This document shows, piece after piece, positions 15,348 through 23,895 of a DNA stretch of 64,000 nt. Each line of letters begins with the position of its first letter. Position 1 is the first letter of the stretch. The notes below the pieces were generated by a model that saw only the letters and a list, made by a program, of their open reading frames with translations, was not told where the DNA came from and did no database searches. This DNA is from an uncultured Acidobacteriota bacterium (lineage in GTDB: Bacteria > Acidobacteriota > Thermoanaerobaculia > Gp7-AA8): contig CAMPKJ010000001.1 in assembly GCA_946887105.1 (NCBI GenBank), positions 56,094-120,093 of the forward strand, read 5' to 3'. The translations under genes and the position numbers were made by a program.

Positions 15348-18300
15348 TGCTCGCGCAGATCTCCCGCATCGCCTCCGTCGTCGCCGCATCGGCTCGCGTC
15401 CGGAGTTTCGCCGTCGTTGCTGTCTTCGCGTGCACGAGTGCGTTTGCGCTCGACGCGCATCGCACGATTCATCAACTGCATCACACGGCATGGACGGCGA
15501 AAGATGGCGCGCCGAGTCAGATCAGCGCGCTCGCGCAGACCACGGACGGCTATCTCTGGATCGGATCGGCGCGCGGGCTCTTTCGATTCGATGGCGCGCA
15601 CTTCGAGCTGTACATGCCGAAGGAAGGCGTGACGCTGCCGTCGCACAACAGCTATGCGCTCACGGCCACGCCGGATGGAGGCCTATGGATCTCGTTTCGG
15701 CCATCCGGTCTGGGATTTCTGAAAGACGGTCGCATGACCGTTTATACGCGACCGGAGGAGTTGCCGCGGTCGCAGGTATACGTGCTCGCTTGTGACGGCG
15801 ATGGCCGCGTGTGGGCCGGCACGCATGACGGCCTTGCGTTGCGGCAGGGCTCGCGATGGATCGAGATCGGAGCGGAGTGGAACTTCACGCCGTCGCGGGT
15901 TCGCGACCTCGTCATCGATCGGGACGGCTCACTGTGGGCAACGACGGAGACGCAGTTGCTGGTTCTGCGCAAAGGCGCGAAGCGATTCGACGTGGCGGAC
16001 TCGCTGCACGATTTCGCATGGATCGCACAGGCGAAAGACGGACGGATGTGGATCAACGAGTACTCCCGTGGCGTGCGCAGCATCGGCGGTGCGGCGTTCG
16101 CGGTGCACGAGCTCGGCGAAGAGATTCTGTTCGATCGCTCCGGCTGTCTCTGGTTGACGGTGAACGGACAGGGGATTCGTCGCGTGCGATTCCCGAAGAA
16201 CATCGGCGAGGCGCCTGCGATCGAGGAGTTCCGCGAAACAGGCGGCCTGTCCAGCGATCTGTCCTGGCGGCTGCTCGAAGATCACGAGGGCAACATCTGG
16301 GTCGGTGGTGCAAAAGGGCTGGACCGCTTTCGCCACAGTCACTTCGTGGCGGTTCCGCTGCCGCCCGACCATCTGAAGCTGACGCTCGCGGCGGGGGAAG
16401 GCGGCGAAGTGTGGGCGGCCAGCGCCGCTGCGCTCGCGATCGCGCGTGTGCGCGCGGATGGCACCGTGGTCACCATCCCGGCGAAGCAGACCTCCAGCGT
16501 TTTTCGCGATGCCGGCGGCGTGCTGTGGTGGGGCGGCAACTTCGGGCTGTGGCGGTTGCACGGCGATCGCGTGGAAACCTTGCCGTTTCCGAAGGAGCTG
16601 GCCGACGAATGGCCGTGGGAAATCTTCCGCGATGACACCGGTGGAGATTTCTGGCTCGGTCACGGAGACTTCGGACTGATCCAGGTGCGCAATGGCGTCT
16701 ACGAACGCAAGGCGCATCCGACGGGCATTCCCGATCGCGTTCCGAGCGCGACGTATCACGATCCGCAAGGACGGATCTGGTTCGGCTACAAGGGCAATCG
16801 GGTCTGCGTGCTCGAGCGCGGCCGCACGCGTTGCTTCACGAGCGCTCACGGGATCGATATCGGACGCATTCGCGTCATCCGCGGGCGCGGGCCGCATTTC
16901 TGGTTTGGTGGGGAGCTGGGACTCGCTGTATCGAATGGAGCGGCGTTCCACCCGGTCCTGGCATCGGGCGGCGAGCGATTCGGTACCGTCTCCGGCATCA
17001 TCGAGACTGCCGACGGCGCGCTGTGGCTGAACGAGATGCGCGGCGTCGTGCGCATCGCGGCCGAGGAGGTGCGGCGCGTGCTTCGCGACCCGCGGCATGT
17101 CATCGCGTTCGAGCGCTTCGATCTCCTCGACGGATTGCCGGGAGCGCCACAGATGAACTGGACCGTCTCGACCGCGGTCGAGGGGACGGACGGCCGTCTC
17201 TGGTTCGCCACCGACAACGGTCTTGCGTGGATCGATCCGTCACGGATGACCCGCAATCGAATGCCGCCGCCGGTATCGATCGTTTCGGTCGCAAGCGGCG
17301 ACCGGCAGTACGCCGCGCGGCCGAGAGTCGCGTTCCCGGTCGGGACGCAGAACCTCGAGATTCGCTATGCGGCGCTCAGTCTTTCTGTGCCGGAGCGCGT
17401 GGCGTTCCGCTACATGCTCGAAGGAGTGGACGAGGAGTGGCAGGACGTTGGCACGCGGCGAGAGGCGTTCTACACGAAGCTGCGGCCCGGGACGTATCGC
17501 TTTCGCGTGAAGGCGGCCAACAACGACGGCGTGTGGAACGAGAACGGCGCGTTCATCGACCTCGATCTGCCGCCGGCGTTCTATCAAACGACATGGTTCA
17601 TGCTGGCATCGCTCGTCGCCGTGATCGCGCTGGTGCTGCTCCTCAACACCTTGCGTATCCGCCGCATCGCCGCGAGGATGCAGCGGCTGAACGACGAGCG
17701 GCTCGACGAACGGATGCGCATCGCGCACGAATTGCACGACACGCTGCTTCAGGGCGTCGCCAGCGCATCGATGCAGCTGCACGTCGCGCACGACCGCATC
17801 GGCGCCGACTCACCAGCCAAAGCGCTGGTGAGCAACGTCGTCGCATTGATGCAGCGCGTTGCCGAAGAAGGAAGGCTTGCCGTGCAGGGTCTGCGTCCCG
17901 CAGGCAGCGACCGCTCGCTCGAGGATGCGTTCGCGCGCGTGAAGCACGAGGTTGCGTCAGCACAATCAACGGCGTTCCGCGTCGTCGTCACCGGACACTC
18001 ACGGCCGCTGCATCCGCTCATGCGTGACGAGATCTTCCGCATCGGGCGCGAGGCGCTCACGAATGCGTTTCTTCACGCCGGCGCGCGAACCATCGAGGTC
18101 GATCTCGAATATCTCGGGACGCAACTGACGCTGCGCATCCGCGATGACGGACGGGGTATCGATCCGAACGTTCTGCAGGCCGGACGTGAGGGACACTGGG
18201 GATTGGCCGGTATGCGCGAGCGAGCGGAGCGCATCAGCGCGCGTTTGCGCGTGTCGAGCCGTGCCGGTGCGGGCACTGAGATCGAGCTGATCGTGCCGGG

Positions 18301-18352
18301 GACGGCGTATGTCCGCTCAGTCGGGAATCGTGATCTCCCGCCGCCCAAATAA
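15347..18352 (+). CDS. Hybrid-propeller sensor histidine kinase (Reg_prop / Y_Y_Y / HisKA_3)
   Basis: A 1001-residue protein, ATG 15347 overlapping the alkC stop. Order: signal/anchor (about 1-32); a periplasmic region of two-component propeller repeats with many WIGS/WAGT/WFGY-type blades (about 40-640); a Y_Y_Y domain (about 665-748, YMLEGVDEEWQ, LRPGTYRFRVKAANNDG); one membrane helix (about 750-775); a NarX-type dimerisation domain with ERMRIAHELHDTLLQG (phosphoacceptor His797); and a HATPase (REALTNAFLHAGA, DDGRGIDPN, GLAGMRERAERI). It senses an extracellular ligand, possibly a glycan or peptide product. The likely partner is the NarL-type regulator at 18723-19343. Confidence 0.9.
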   Translation: MLAQISRIASVVAASARVRSFAVVAVFACTSAFALDAHRTIHQLHHTAWTAKDGAPSQISALAQTTDGYLWIGSARGLFRFDGAHFELYMPKEGVTLPSHNSYALTATPDGGLWISFRPSGLGFLKDGRMTVYTRPEELPRSQVYVLACDGDGRVWAGTHDGLALRQGSRWIEIGAEWNFTPSRVRDLVIDRDGSLWATTETQLLVLRKGAKRFDVADSLHDFAWIAQAKDGRMWINEYSRGVRSIGGAAFAVHELGEEILFDRSGCLWLTVNGQGIRRVRFPKNIGEAPAIEEFRETGGLSSDLSWRLLEDHEGNIWVGGAKGLDRFRHSHFVAVPLPPDHLKLTLAAGEGGEVWAASAAALAIARVRADGTVVTIPAKQTSSVFRDAGGVLWWGGNFGLWRLHGDRVETLPFPKELADEWPWEIFRDDTGGDFWLGHGDFGLIQVRNGVYERKAHPTGIPDRVPSATYHDPQGRIWFGYKGNRVCVLERGRTRCFTSAHGIDIGRIRVIRGRGPHFWFGGELGLAVSNGAAFHPVLASGGERFGTVSGIIETADGALWLNEMRGVVRIAAEEVRRVLRDPRHVIAFERFDLLDGLPGAPQMNWTVSTAVEGTDGRLWFATDNGLAWIDPSRMTRNRMPPPVSIVSVASGDRQYAARPRVAFPVGTQNLEIRYAALSLSVPERVAFRYMLEGVDEEWQDVGTRREAFYTKLRPGTYRFRVKAANNDGVWNENGAFIDLDLPPAFYQTTWFMLASLVAVIALVLLLNTLRIRRIAARMQRLNDERLDERMRIAHELHDTLLQGVASASMQLHVAHDRIGADSPAKALVSNVVALMQRVAEEGRLAVQGLRPAGSDRSLEDAFARVKHEVASAQSTAFRVVVTGHSRPLHPLMRDEIFRIGREALTNAFLHAGARTIEVDLEYLGTQLTLRIRDDGRGIDPNVLQAGREGHWGLAGMRERAERISARLRVSSRAGAGTEIELIVPGTAYVRSVGNRDLPPPK

Positions 18353-18670
18353 ACGCGCGTCGATCGAGAAGGCGCCCGGCCCGAGGAGGATCAGCGCGGC
18401 CGCGACGACCGCCACTTCGAGCAGAGGCGCCGCCGCGGCAAGCGCCGTCGCCACCGCAAGCGTGCCGGCGATCGGAGTCATGAACCCAGCCGCAAGCGAT
18501 GTTCCTGCGATGAGCTGGAGGATATTCAGCGCGAGGCTGGCGGCGGTTGGATCGGAAGTCGTGAAGATGGAAGAACCGCGCACGAGCAATGTCAGGCCGA
18601 CGGCAATGCGCAGCAGCAGAAGGCCGGCGCCGGGCGTTCCATGCGGAAAGATCGAGAATAATCGTTGCAC
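18317..18670 (-). CDS. DoxX-like membrane protein
   Basis: About 117 residues from a putative GTG start at 18670, with four hydrophobic helices and the DoxX-type sequence LRIAVGLTLLVRGSSIF and LQLIAGTSLAAGFMTPIAG. The frame extends upstream into the response-regulator gene, so the start is uncertain, and no ribosome-binding site is visible for any candidate. DoxX-like proteins are small inner-membrane proteins linked to redox or sulfur metabolism in some species. The 3' end overlaps the convergent kinase gene by 36 bp. Confidence 0.65.
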   Translation of the reverse strand: MQRLFSIFPHGTPGAGLLLLRIAVGLTLLVRGSSIFTTSDPTAASLALNILQLIAGTSLAAGFMTPIAGTLAVATALAAAAPLLEVAVVAAALILLGPGAFSIDARLFGRREITIPD

Positions 18671-18722
18671 CGTTGGACCATAGCGGGATGCGGCCGCTGG
18701 CGAATCACTGAGAGGAGGTATT

Positions 18723-19343
18723 TCACAACTGGATGATTCCGCGGCGGACGCCGATGGCCACGGCATCGGTCCGGTCCCTGGCCCGCAGTTTCTCGAGAAT
18801 GTGCTTCACGTGCACCTTCACCGTCTCTTCAGTGATGAAGAGCTGTTCGGCGATGTCGCGATTTCGATTGCCGCCTGACATCGCGCGCAGCACGTCGAGC
18901 TCGCGTGCGGTGAGCGTCTCGTCAGTCCTGTGTTCCGCGAGATGCGCCGCGATCTCCGGCGGAATGCGTTTGAGGCCGGCATGCACGTCGCGGATAGCGG
19001 CCAGCAGCTCGCCGGGCGGCATGCTCTTGAGCATGTAACCGCACGCGCCGGCCTGCAGCGCGCGCTGGATCTGCACGTCGCCTTCGGCGGTGGTGAGCAC
19101 GAGCACGCGCGCATCCGGGAACTCGGCGCGAATGGCGATCAGCGCATCGACGCCGCTCATGTCCGGCAACCGCAGATCCATCAGCGTAACGTCGGGCTTC
19201 TGTTCGCGGAACCGTGCGATCGCATCGCGGCCATTGGCGGCCTCGGCCACCAACTCCATCTCCGCGTCGTTGCGGATGAGCGTCGCGATTCCCTCGCGCA
19301 GCAGAGGATGATCGTCGACAGCGAGCAGGCGGATGGAAGTCAC
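18723..19343 (-). CDS. NarL/FixJ-type response regulator
   Basis: A 206-residue regulator. The receiver domain (1-120) has the acidic pair DDH at 10-12, the phospho-Asp D56 in TLMDLRLPD, and the KS switch Lys in GYMLKSMP. A LuxR-type helix-turn-helix follows (LTARELDVLRAMSGGNRNRDIAEQLF, ETVKVHVKHILEKL). It probably acts with the propeller kinase on the opposite strand; the two genes converge with a DoxX-like gene between them. Confidence 0.92.
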   Translation of the reverse strand: MTSIRLLAVDDHPLLREGIATLIRNDAEMELVAEAANGRDAIARFREQKPDVTLMDLRLPDMSGVDALIAIRAEFPDARVLVLTTAEGDVQIQRALQAGACGYMLKSMPPGELLAAIRDVHAGLKRIPPEIAAHLAEHRTDETLTARELDVLRAMSGGNRNRDIAEQLFITEETVKVHVKHILEKLRARDRTDAVAIGVRRGIIQL

Positions 19344-19442
19344 ACTCGCTCCATACGCCCGCGGAGGAAAAGGATCAAGCCCTACTTCGATTTAACTCCA
19401 TCGAGGGACTCGCGCCGAAAAACAAACACCGATCATGCGTTC

Positions 19443-19779
19443 ATGCGCAATGCGATCACTGCAATCGAGACCCTCGATGAGTTGCTCGACGCGCATGCGA
19501 CCGCATTCGGGCGCGACTTCATGCCCTATCGCAATCACACGTACCGGGTCGTGAATCGATGCGTTGCGCTTTCTTCCGGCGCAATGATGCCCGTCGAAAC
19601 GCATCTCGAAGATCGCCATCGCCGCTGCCTTCCACGACTCTCGGTATCTGGGCCGACGGCACGTTCGATTATTTTTCGATCTGGCCCAGCACGGGGTTTC
19701 ACGCGCGGCTCGTGCAGTTCTCGGTCGCGAGACCGCGAACGATCCGTGGAGTCCGCTGCCGATGCTGCGCCTGTAATCA
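19443..19779 (+). pseudogene. Decayed HD-domain (cyanamide hydratase-like) gene
   Basis: Three consecutive reading frames each carry one recognisable part of an HD-domain protein. From ATG 19443 frame 0 gives TLDELLDAHATAFGRDFMPYRNHTYRVVN. Near 19609 frame 1 gives KIAIAAAFHD with the HD metal pair. At 19640 frame 2 gives LGIWADGTFDYF. Spliced together they read as the N-terminal half of the small HD family that includes cyanamide-hydratase-like proteins. Two single-base shifts and an early end indicate a dead gene, unless they are sequencing errors. It is upstream of, and on the same strand as, the alpha/beta hydrolase. Confidence 0.7.
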
Positions 19780-19798
19780 ATGAATGGAGGAGGAAAGT

Positions 19799-20608
19799 AT
19801 GCAGACCAGGACGGTGGTGTTCATCCATGGAAACTTCGTGTCGAAGCATTGCTGGGACGCATGGGTGAGGCGTTACGAGCAGCGCGGCTACACGTGCGTC
19901 GCGATCGCATATCCGGGACGCGAGGCATCGGTGCCCGCGCTGAAGAACGCGCATCCCGATCCGGCGCTGCGCAAGCTCGGCCTGCGCGAGGTGATCGATC
20001 ATCACGTGCGCATCCTCGAGGCATTGCCGGAGAAGCCGATCCTGATCGGTCATTCGTTCGGCGGCTTGCTGACGCAGATCCTGATCGGCCGCGGACTCGG
20101 CGTCGCAGCCGTCGCCATCGACTCCGTTCCGCCGATGGGTGTGCTGTCGCTGGAGTGGTCGTTCTTCCGCGCGACGTGGCCGGCGCTGAATCCGTTCGCA
20201 GGCAACGCTCCGTACTTCATGACGTTTGCGCAATGGCAATACGCGTTCGTGAACGGCATGGCGCTCGCGGAGCAGCGCGCCGCGTATGATGCGCAGACGG
20301 TCCCGGAGTCGCGACGCCTCTCGCGCGGTGCCCTCGGCCCCGATGGACGCGTCGATTTCAAGCGCCAGCGTCCGCCGCTGCTGGTTATGGGCGGCGAGCT
20401 CGATCACATCATGCCGGCCTCGCTGAGCCGCACCATCGCGCGGCGGTACCGTAACGCGCCATCGATCACCGAATACAAGGAGTTCGCCGGCCGGAATCAC
20501 TACCTGATCGGCGCGAAGGGCTGGGAAGAAATCGCCGACTATGCGCTGGAATGGGCCGAGCAGAAGCAGGAAGCCGGCGAATCGGTGCCGATGCGCCGCG
20601 CCGGCTGA
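19799..20608 (+). CDS. Alpha/beta hydrolase
   Basis: A 269-residue protein. ATG 19799 is chosen because GGAGGAGGAAAG lies just before it; ATG 19784 lies upstream of that site. Features are the oxyanion region FIHGNFVSKHCWDAW, the nucleophile elbow GHSFGG (Ser near residue 84), an Asp in GGELDHIMP, and the terminal catalytic His in GRNHYLIG. The fold is clear; the substrate (ester, lactone or similar) is not. It may have been co-transcribed with the decayed HD gene. Confidence 0.88.
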   Translation: MQTRTVVFIHGNFVSKHCWDAWVRRYEQRGYTCVAIAYPGREASVPALKNAHPDPALRKLGLREVIDHHVRILEALPEKPILIGHSFGGLLTQILIGRGLGVAAVAIDSVPPMGVLSLEWSFFRATWPALNPFAGNAPYFMTFAQWQYAFVNGMALAEQRAAYDAQTVPESRRLSRGALGPDGRVDFKRQRPPLLVMGGELDHIMPASLSRTIARRYRNAPSITEYKEFAGRNHYLIGAKGWEEIADYALEWAEQKQEAGESVPMRRAG

Positions 20609-20685
20609 TCATTCAAATTGCAGCCGATCGGCACTCGGTCTGCTGCCGCTTCGCTGCGCAGCTTTCGCGAGGGAGCGCTCATCTC

Positions 20686-20753
20686 GAGCGGCGGCGCGTT
20701 TCATCGCCGCAGAGTGTAGAGGCCGGCCTCCCGGCCGGCCGTCACACTCGGGT
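20686..20753. repeat. 68-nt repeat containing GC palindrome, copy 2
   Basis: Identical to 14125-14192. On the minus strand it lies directly downstream of the OmpA-domain gene ending at 20758. It carries an orphan copy of the lipoprotein start region, an ATG followed by MKRAA codons, that leads nowhere. It may act as a hairpin 3' end for the OmpA transcript. The rest of the 149-bp gap holds nothing recognisable. Confidence 0.75.
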
Positions 20754-20757
20754 TACG

Positions 20758-21411
20758 TCAGTTACTGGCCTGTTGTGGCGCCTGGATGTGGATCTCGACG
20801 CGCCGGTTCATCTGACGGCCTTCCGCCGTTTCGTTGGTCGACTTCGGCCGTGCTTCGCCGAAACCGTAGACGATGATCTTGCTGGAGCTCACGCCCCCGT
20901 CGATCAGATAGTCGGCCACGGCCGCCGCGCGATTCTCGGAGAGGCGCTGGTTGTACGCGTCGGAGCCGGTCGAGTCGGTGTGGCCTTCGACGACGATACG
21001 GTTGTCCGGATACTGCCGGAAGTTCGCCGCCAGATCATCGAGCGTGTCGCGCGAGCTGCCGCGCAATGCATACGAGTCCGTATCGAACAGGATGTCGTTC
21101 GTCAGGCGGACGCTGATCTCGCCCTCGGACGGCCGCGTCACCTCGACCCCCTCGATCTGCCGCAGCTCCTGCTCCTGCTTGTCCATCCGGCGACCGACCG
21201 CGGCGCCTACGGCCGCGCCCGCCGCCGCGCCGATGACCGCGCCCGTGCGATTGCTGCCGGACTGATTGCCGATGACCGCACCGGCCACGCCGCCGATGAC
21301 CGCACCGATGACCGCGCCGCGCTTGGTCTTCTTGTTCGGATCGTCGTCGGTAGTCGCGCAGGCGAAGGTGAAGGCGGCAATGAGCACCAGTACAAGTGTT
21401 TTGCGAATCAT
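20758..21411 (-). CDS. OmpA-domain lipoprotein with glycine-zipper segment
   Basis: About 217 residues. ATG 21411 has GGGAGG nine bases upstream; ATG 21417 would be too close to it. The lipobox FTFAC gives an acylated Cys near residue 18. Glycine-zipper stretches follow (GAVIGAVIGGVAGAVIG, GAVIGAAAGAAVGAAVG), then an OmpA/Pal-type peptidoglycan-binding domain with ILFDTDSYAL, VVEGHTDSTGSDAYNQRLSENRA and MNRRVEIHI. It probably tethers the outer membrane to peptidoglycan. It is a close paralogue of the neighbouring gene at 21534-22178. Confidence 0.9.
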   Translation of the reverse strand: MIRKTLVLVLIAAFTFACATTDDDPNKKTKRGAVIGAVIGGVAGAVIGNQSGSNRTGAVIGAAAGAAVGAAVGRRMDKQEQELRQIEGVEVTRPSEGEISVRLTNDILFDTDSYALRGSSRDTLDDLAANFRQYPDNRIVVEGHTDSTGSDAYNQRLSENRAAAVADYLIDGGVSSSKIIVYGFGEARPKSTNETAEGRQMNRRVEIHIQAPQQASN

Positions 21412-21437
21412 GTTCATGAACCTCCCAGTTCTAAAAC

Positions 21438-21487
21438 CCCCCTCACCCTTGCCCTCTCCCCCGAGGGGGAGAGGTTGGGTGAGGGGG
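21438..21487. repeat. CCCTCACCC-type palindromic element, copy 1 (intergenic)
   Basis: A two-level inverted repeat: outer arms CCCCCTCACCC (21438-21448) and GGGTGAGGGGG (21477-21487), inner arms CCTCTCCCCC (21453-21462) and GGGGGAGAGG (21465-21474) with a GA loop. It lies in the 122-bp gap between the two OmpA-domain genes. Related copies occur at 22668 and 59111. It may also affect transcription between the two genes. Confidence 0.85.
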
Positions 21488-21533
21488 AACTGAGCGTCGT
21501 CCCTTTCAACATCGGTACCGCATCCACATCCGT

Positions 21534-22178
21534 TTACGCGTTGGCGCGGACGTAGATCTCCACGCGGCGGTTCTGCTGACGTCCGCTGGAGCTCGAGTTC
21601 GAGGCCTTCGGGCGCAGCTCGCCGTGACCGATCGCATCGAGGCGCGACCCGCGAACGCCGAGGTCCTGGAGATAGTTCGCGACGGTGTCGGCGCGGCGGT
21701 TCGAGAGGCGCTGGTTGTACGCTTCCGAGCCGACCGAGTCGGTGTGGCCGGCCACGACGATGGTGGTGTCGCCGTAGCGGTTGAACACGTCTGCCATCTC
21801 ACGGAGCTCGTCACGCGAGGCCGAGCGGAGGCTGGACGAGTTGAAGTCGAACAGGATCTCGTTGCGCATGGTGACCTTGAGCTCGTCTTCGTCCGTTCGG
21901 GCGACGTCGATGCCTTCGATCTGGCGCAGCTCGCGCTCCTGTTTGTCCATCATCGCGCCGACGATGGCACCGGTCGCGGCACCAACGACGCCGCCGACGA
22001 CGGCTCCGCGCTTGGCGTTGCCCGAGCCGCGGTTGTTGTGAATGATCGCTCCGGCGATGGCGCCGGCGACGCCGCCGATGACGGCGCCCTTCTTGGTCTT
22101 GTCCCGTTCGCTGGCGACATCCGCAAACGCGGACGTGGCCAGGAGGGCGATGAGCAGGCTTGCGATGAACTGTTTCAT
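21534..22178 (-). CDS. OmpA-domain outer-membrane protein with glycine-zipper segment
   Basis: A 214-residue protein starting at ATG 22178, which has AAGGAGA ten bases upstream. Unlike its paralogue it has an ordinary signal peptide (ATSAFADVAS) and no lipobox Cys. The glycine-zipper region and the OmpA domain (ILFDFNSSSLR, VVAGHTDSVGSEAYNQRLSNRRA, QNRRVEIYV) match the adjacent gene closely, implying a tandem duplication followed by a change of anchoring mode. The expected role is a link between envelope and peptidoglycan. Confidence 0.9.
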   Translation of the reverse strand: MKQFIASLLIALLATSAFADVASERDKTKKGAVIGGVAGAIAGAIIHNNRGSGNAKRGAVVGGVVGAATGAIVGAMMDKQERELRQIEGIDVARTDEDELKVTMRNEILFDFNSSSLRSASRDELREMADVFNRYGDTTIVVAGHTDSVGSEAYNQRLSNRRADTVANYLQDLGVRGSRLDAIGHGELRPKASNSSSSGRQQNRRVEIYVRANA

Positions 22179-22301
22179 GATCTGGTCTCTCCTTGTTTCT
22201 GCCGACCATTTCGCAACGGCCCTGCCACACCGCAAATAACTACGGAAGTAAAGGATCGAAGGCGGGGTCAGGCCTTTCTTTCGGTGTAGGATGGCGCGCG
22301 C

Positions 22302-23462
22302 ATGGCGGCCGGCCGGACCTTACGCGATGAGCTTCGTAACCTATTGCATTACGGGCCGTTATCGTTTCGCGATTTCATGGAGCTGGCGCTGTATCACCCC
22401 GAATTCGGGTACTACGCGCGGCGCGAAAACCCGGTCGGAAAGCGCGGCGATTACGTCACTGCACCCTCGTTGAGCCCGGTTTTTTCGTTCGCGATCGCCA
22501 GGCTCTTCCGCGAATTCATGGGTCGTTGCGAGGGCGAGGTGTGCTCATTCGTGGACATCGGCTGCGGCGATGGCGAGCTGGTCCGGTCTGTCGCTGCATC
22601 TATAGATGATGAGAGGGCGAGATTTTTTGGAGTGGATCGCGCGCTGGGGAGGGTGTCGCGAGAGATGCCTCTCACCCGGCCTTCGGCCACCCTCTCCCCG
22701 CAGAGCGGGGAGAGGGCTGGGGTGAGGGGCGAGTTCGTCCGCACACTGGATGAGGTCCCGCGCGACGGCACGCACCTCATCTTCTCGAGCGAGCTCTACG
22801 ACGCGATCCCGTTCGCGCGCCTCGTGAAACGCGGCGAGCATCTGCACGAGCTGTATGTCGCCGAGCGCGATGACACACTCGACTGGAGCGAGCACGAGGC
22901 GTCGCCGGTCTACGACGACTACTTCACCTCGCGCGGAATCGAGCTGTCCGAGGGGCAGTTCGCGGACATCGCGGTGGAGTGGGAGGCGTTCCACGAAGAC
23001 GTCGCGCGCTTCGTGTCGCGGGGATTGATCGTCACGCTCGACTACGGTTTTCCCGGTGACAAGCTCTTCCATTCGCGTGTACGGCGATTCGGAACCGCGG
23101 CCGCGTACGCAAATCATCGCGTGCATCGCGACCTGCTCTCGGATCCCGGCGGGCAGGATCTCACCGCACACATCAACTTCTCCGACCTGGAGCGCGCGGG
23201 CGAGCGTCAGGGCGCGCGAACGCTTTTCTTCGACCGGCTTGCGAAGTTTCTCCTCTCGATCGGCATCACCGAGCACCCGTTGTTCAGGCCGGTGCACGAG
23301 CTCGAGGTCGCCTCGGCCGAGGAGGGGATGGCGCTGATCGAAGCGCGGGATGAGGCGCGGCGGCTGGTCCTCCCCGATGGAATGGGTGAAGATTTGCGCG
23401 TTCTGGTTCAGGCGAAGGGTGTTAGTTTCGAGAATTGGTTGTTTCAGCGGGTGCTTTTTTGA
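22302..23462 (+). CDS. MidA/NDUFAF7-family SAM-dependent methyltransferase
   Basis: A 386-residue protein of the SAM_MT_MidA family. Motifs are LRDELRNLLHYGPLSFRDFM, ALYHPEFGYYARR, GDYVTAPSLSPVF, the SAM site FVDIGCGDGELV (about residues 87-98), SSELYDAIPFARL, and ALNAHIN-like TAHINFSDL. The mitochondrial member NDUFAF7 dimethylates an arginine of the complex I 49-kDa subunit. Here the gene sits directly before nuoA, so complex I methylation is a reasonable hypothesis. Residues 122-143 are encoded by a palindromic repeat inserted in frame. A TAGGAT box ends 9 nt before the ATG, so the mRNA may be leaderless. Confidence 0.85.
   Translation: MAAGRTLRDELRNLLHYGPLSFRDFMELALYHPEFGYYARRENPVGKRGDYVTAPSLSPVFSFAIARLFREFMGRCEGEVCSFVDIGCGDGELVRSVAASIDDERARFFGVDRALGRVSREMPLTRPSATLSPQSGERAGVRGEFVRTLDEVPRDGTHLIFSSELYDAIPFARLVKRGEHLHELYVAERDDTLDWSEHEASPVYDDYFTSRGIELSEGQFADIAVEWEAFHEDVARFVSRGLIVTLDYGFPGDKLFHSRVRRFGTAAAYANHRVHRDLLSDPGGQDLTAHINFSDLERAGERQGARTLFFDRLAKFLLSIGITEHPLFRPVHELEVASAEEGMALIEARDEARRLVLPDGMGEDLRVLVQAKGVSFENWLFQRVLF
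22668..22729. repeat. CCCTCACCC-type palindromic element, copy 2 (inside methyltransferase gene)
   Basis: Inner arms CCCTCTCCCCGC (22690-22701) and GCGGGGAGAGGG (22705-22716), with outer CTCACCC (22671-22677) and GGGTGAG (22720-22726). It is read in frame and adds a peptide containing PSATLSPQSGERAG to the MidA-like protein, between the SAM site and the next conserved block. Confidence 0.85.
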
Positions 23463-23475
23463 GCCGCGATAGCCG

Positions 23476-23503
23476 TTGACTCTGCGAAGCGGCAGTCTAC
23501 AAT
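23476..23503 (+). promoter_or_regulatory. Predicted promoter of the nuo operon
   Basis: TTGACT (23476-23481) and TACAAT (23498-23503) are separated by 16 bp, close to the sigma-70 consensus, and lie 32 bp before the nuoA start. It begins just after the methyltransferase stop, so nuo can be transcribed independently of that gene. Confidence 0.65.
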
Positions 23504-23535
23504 TGCGGCCGGTCGGAAACCTCAGCGAGAAAAAG

Positions 23536-23895
23536 ATGGCTAACTATTCGGTGCTCCTCGTCGCCGCGCTCATCGTTATCTCGGTGCCCGTGCTGACCCT
23601 GTTCTTCCTCGCGCCGCTGGTCCGGGCGTCGAAGGCGAACAAGGTGAAGCTCGAGCCGTACGAATGCGGCGTGGCTGCGACCTCCCTGGCCTTTGATCAC
23701 CGCTTTTCGGTCCGCTACTTCCTGATCGCGGTGCTCTTCATCGTTTTCGACGTGGAAACGGTGTTCCTCTTCCCGTGGGCAATCCGGTTCAAACAGCTCG
23801 GCTGGTTCGGAGCTGTCGAGATGGCAATCTTCCTTGCGATTCTCCTGATCGGTTATTTCTATGCCTGGAAGAGGAAGGTCCTTACATGGGTCTGA
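23536..23895 (+). CDS. nuoA: NADH-quinone oxidoreductase subunit A
   Basis: A 119-residue membrane subunit with three helices and the conserved segments [31 protein letters not shown] and FLFPWAI typical of NuoA/ND3. ATG 23536, preceded by GAGAAAAAG, is chosen over the upstream frame extension. The YECG loop contains the conserved Cys of the ND3 switch loop at the quinone-site junction. It is the first gene of the nuo operon and overlaps nuoB by 10 nt. Confidence 0.95.
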   Translation: MANYSVLLVAALIVISVPVLTLFFLAPLVRASKANKVKLEPYECGVAATSLAFDHRFSVRYFLIAVLFIVFDVETVFLFPWAIRFKQLGWFGAVEMAIFLAILLIGYFYAWKRKVLTWV

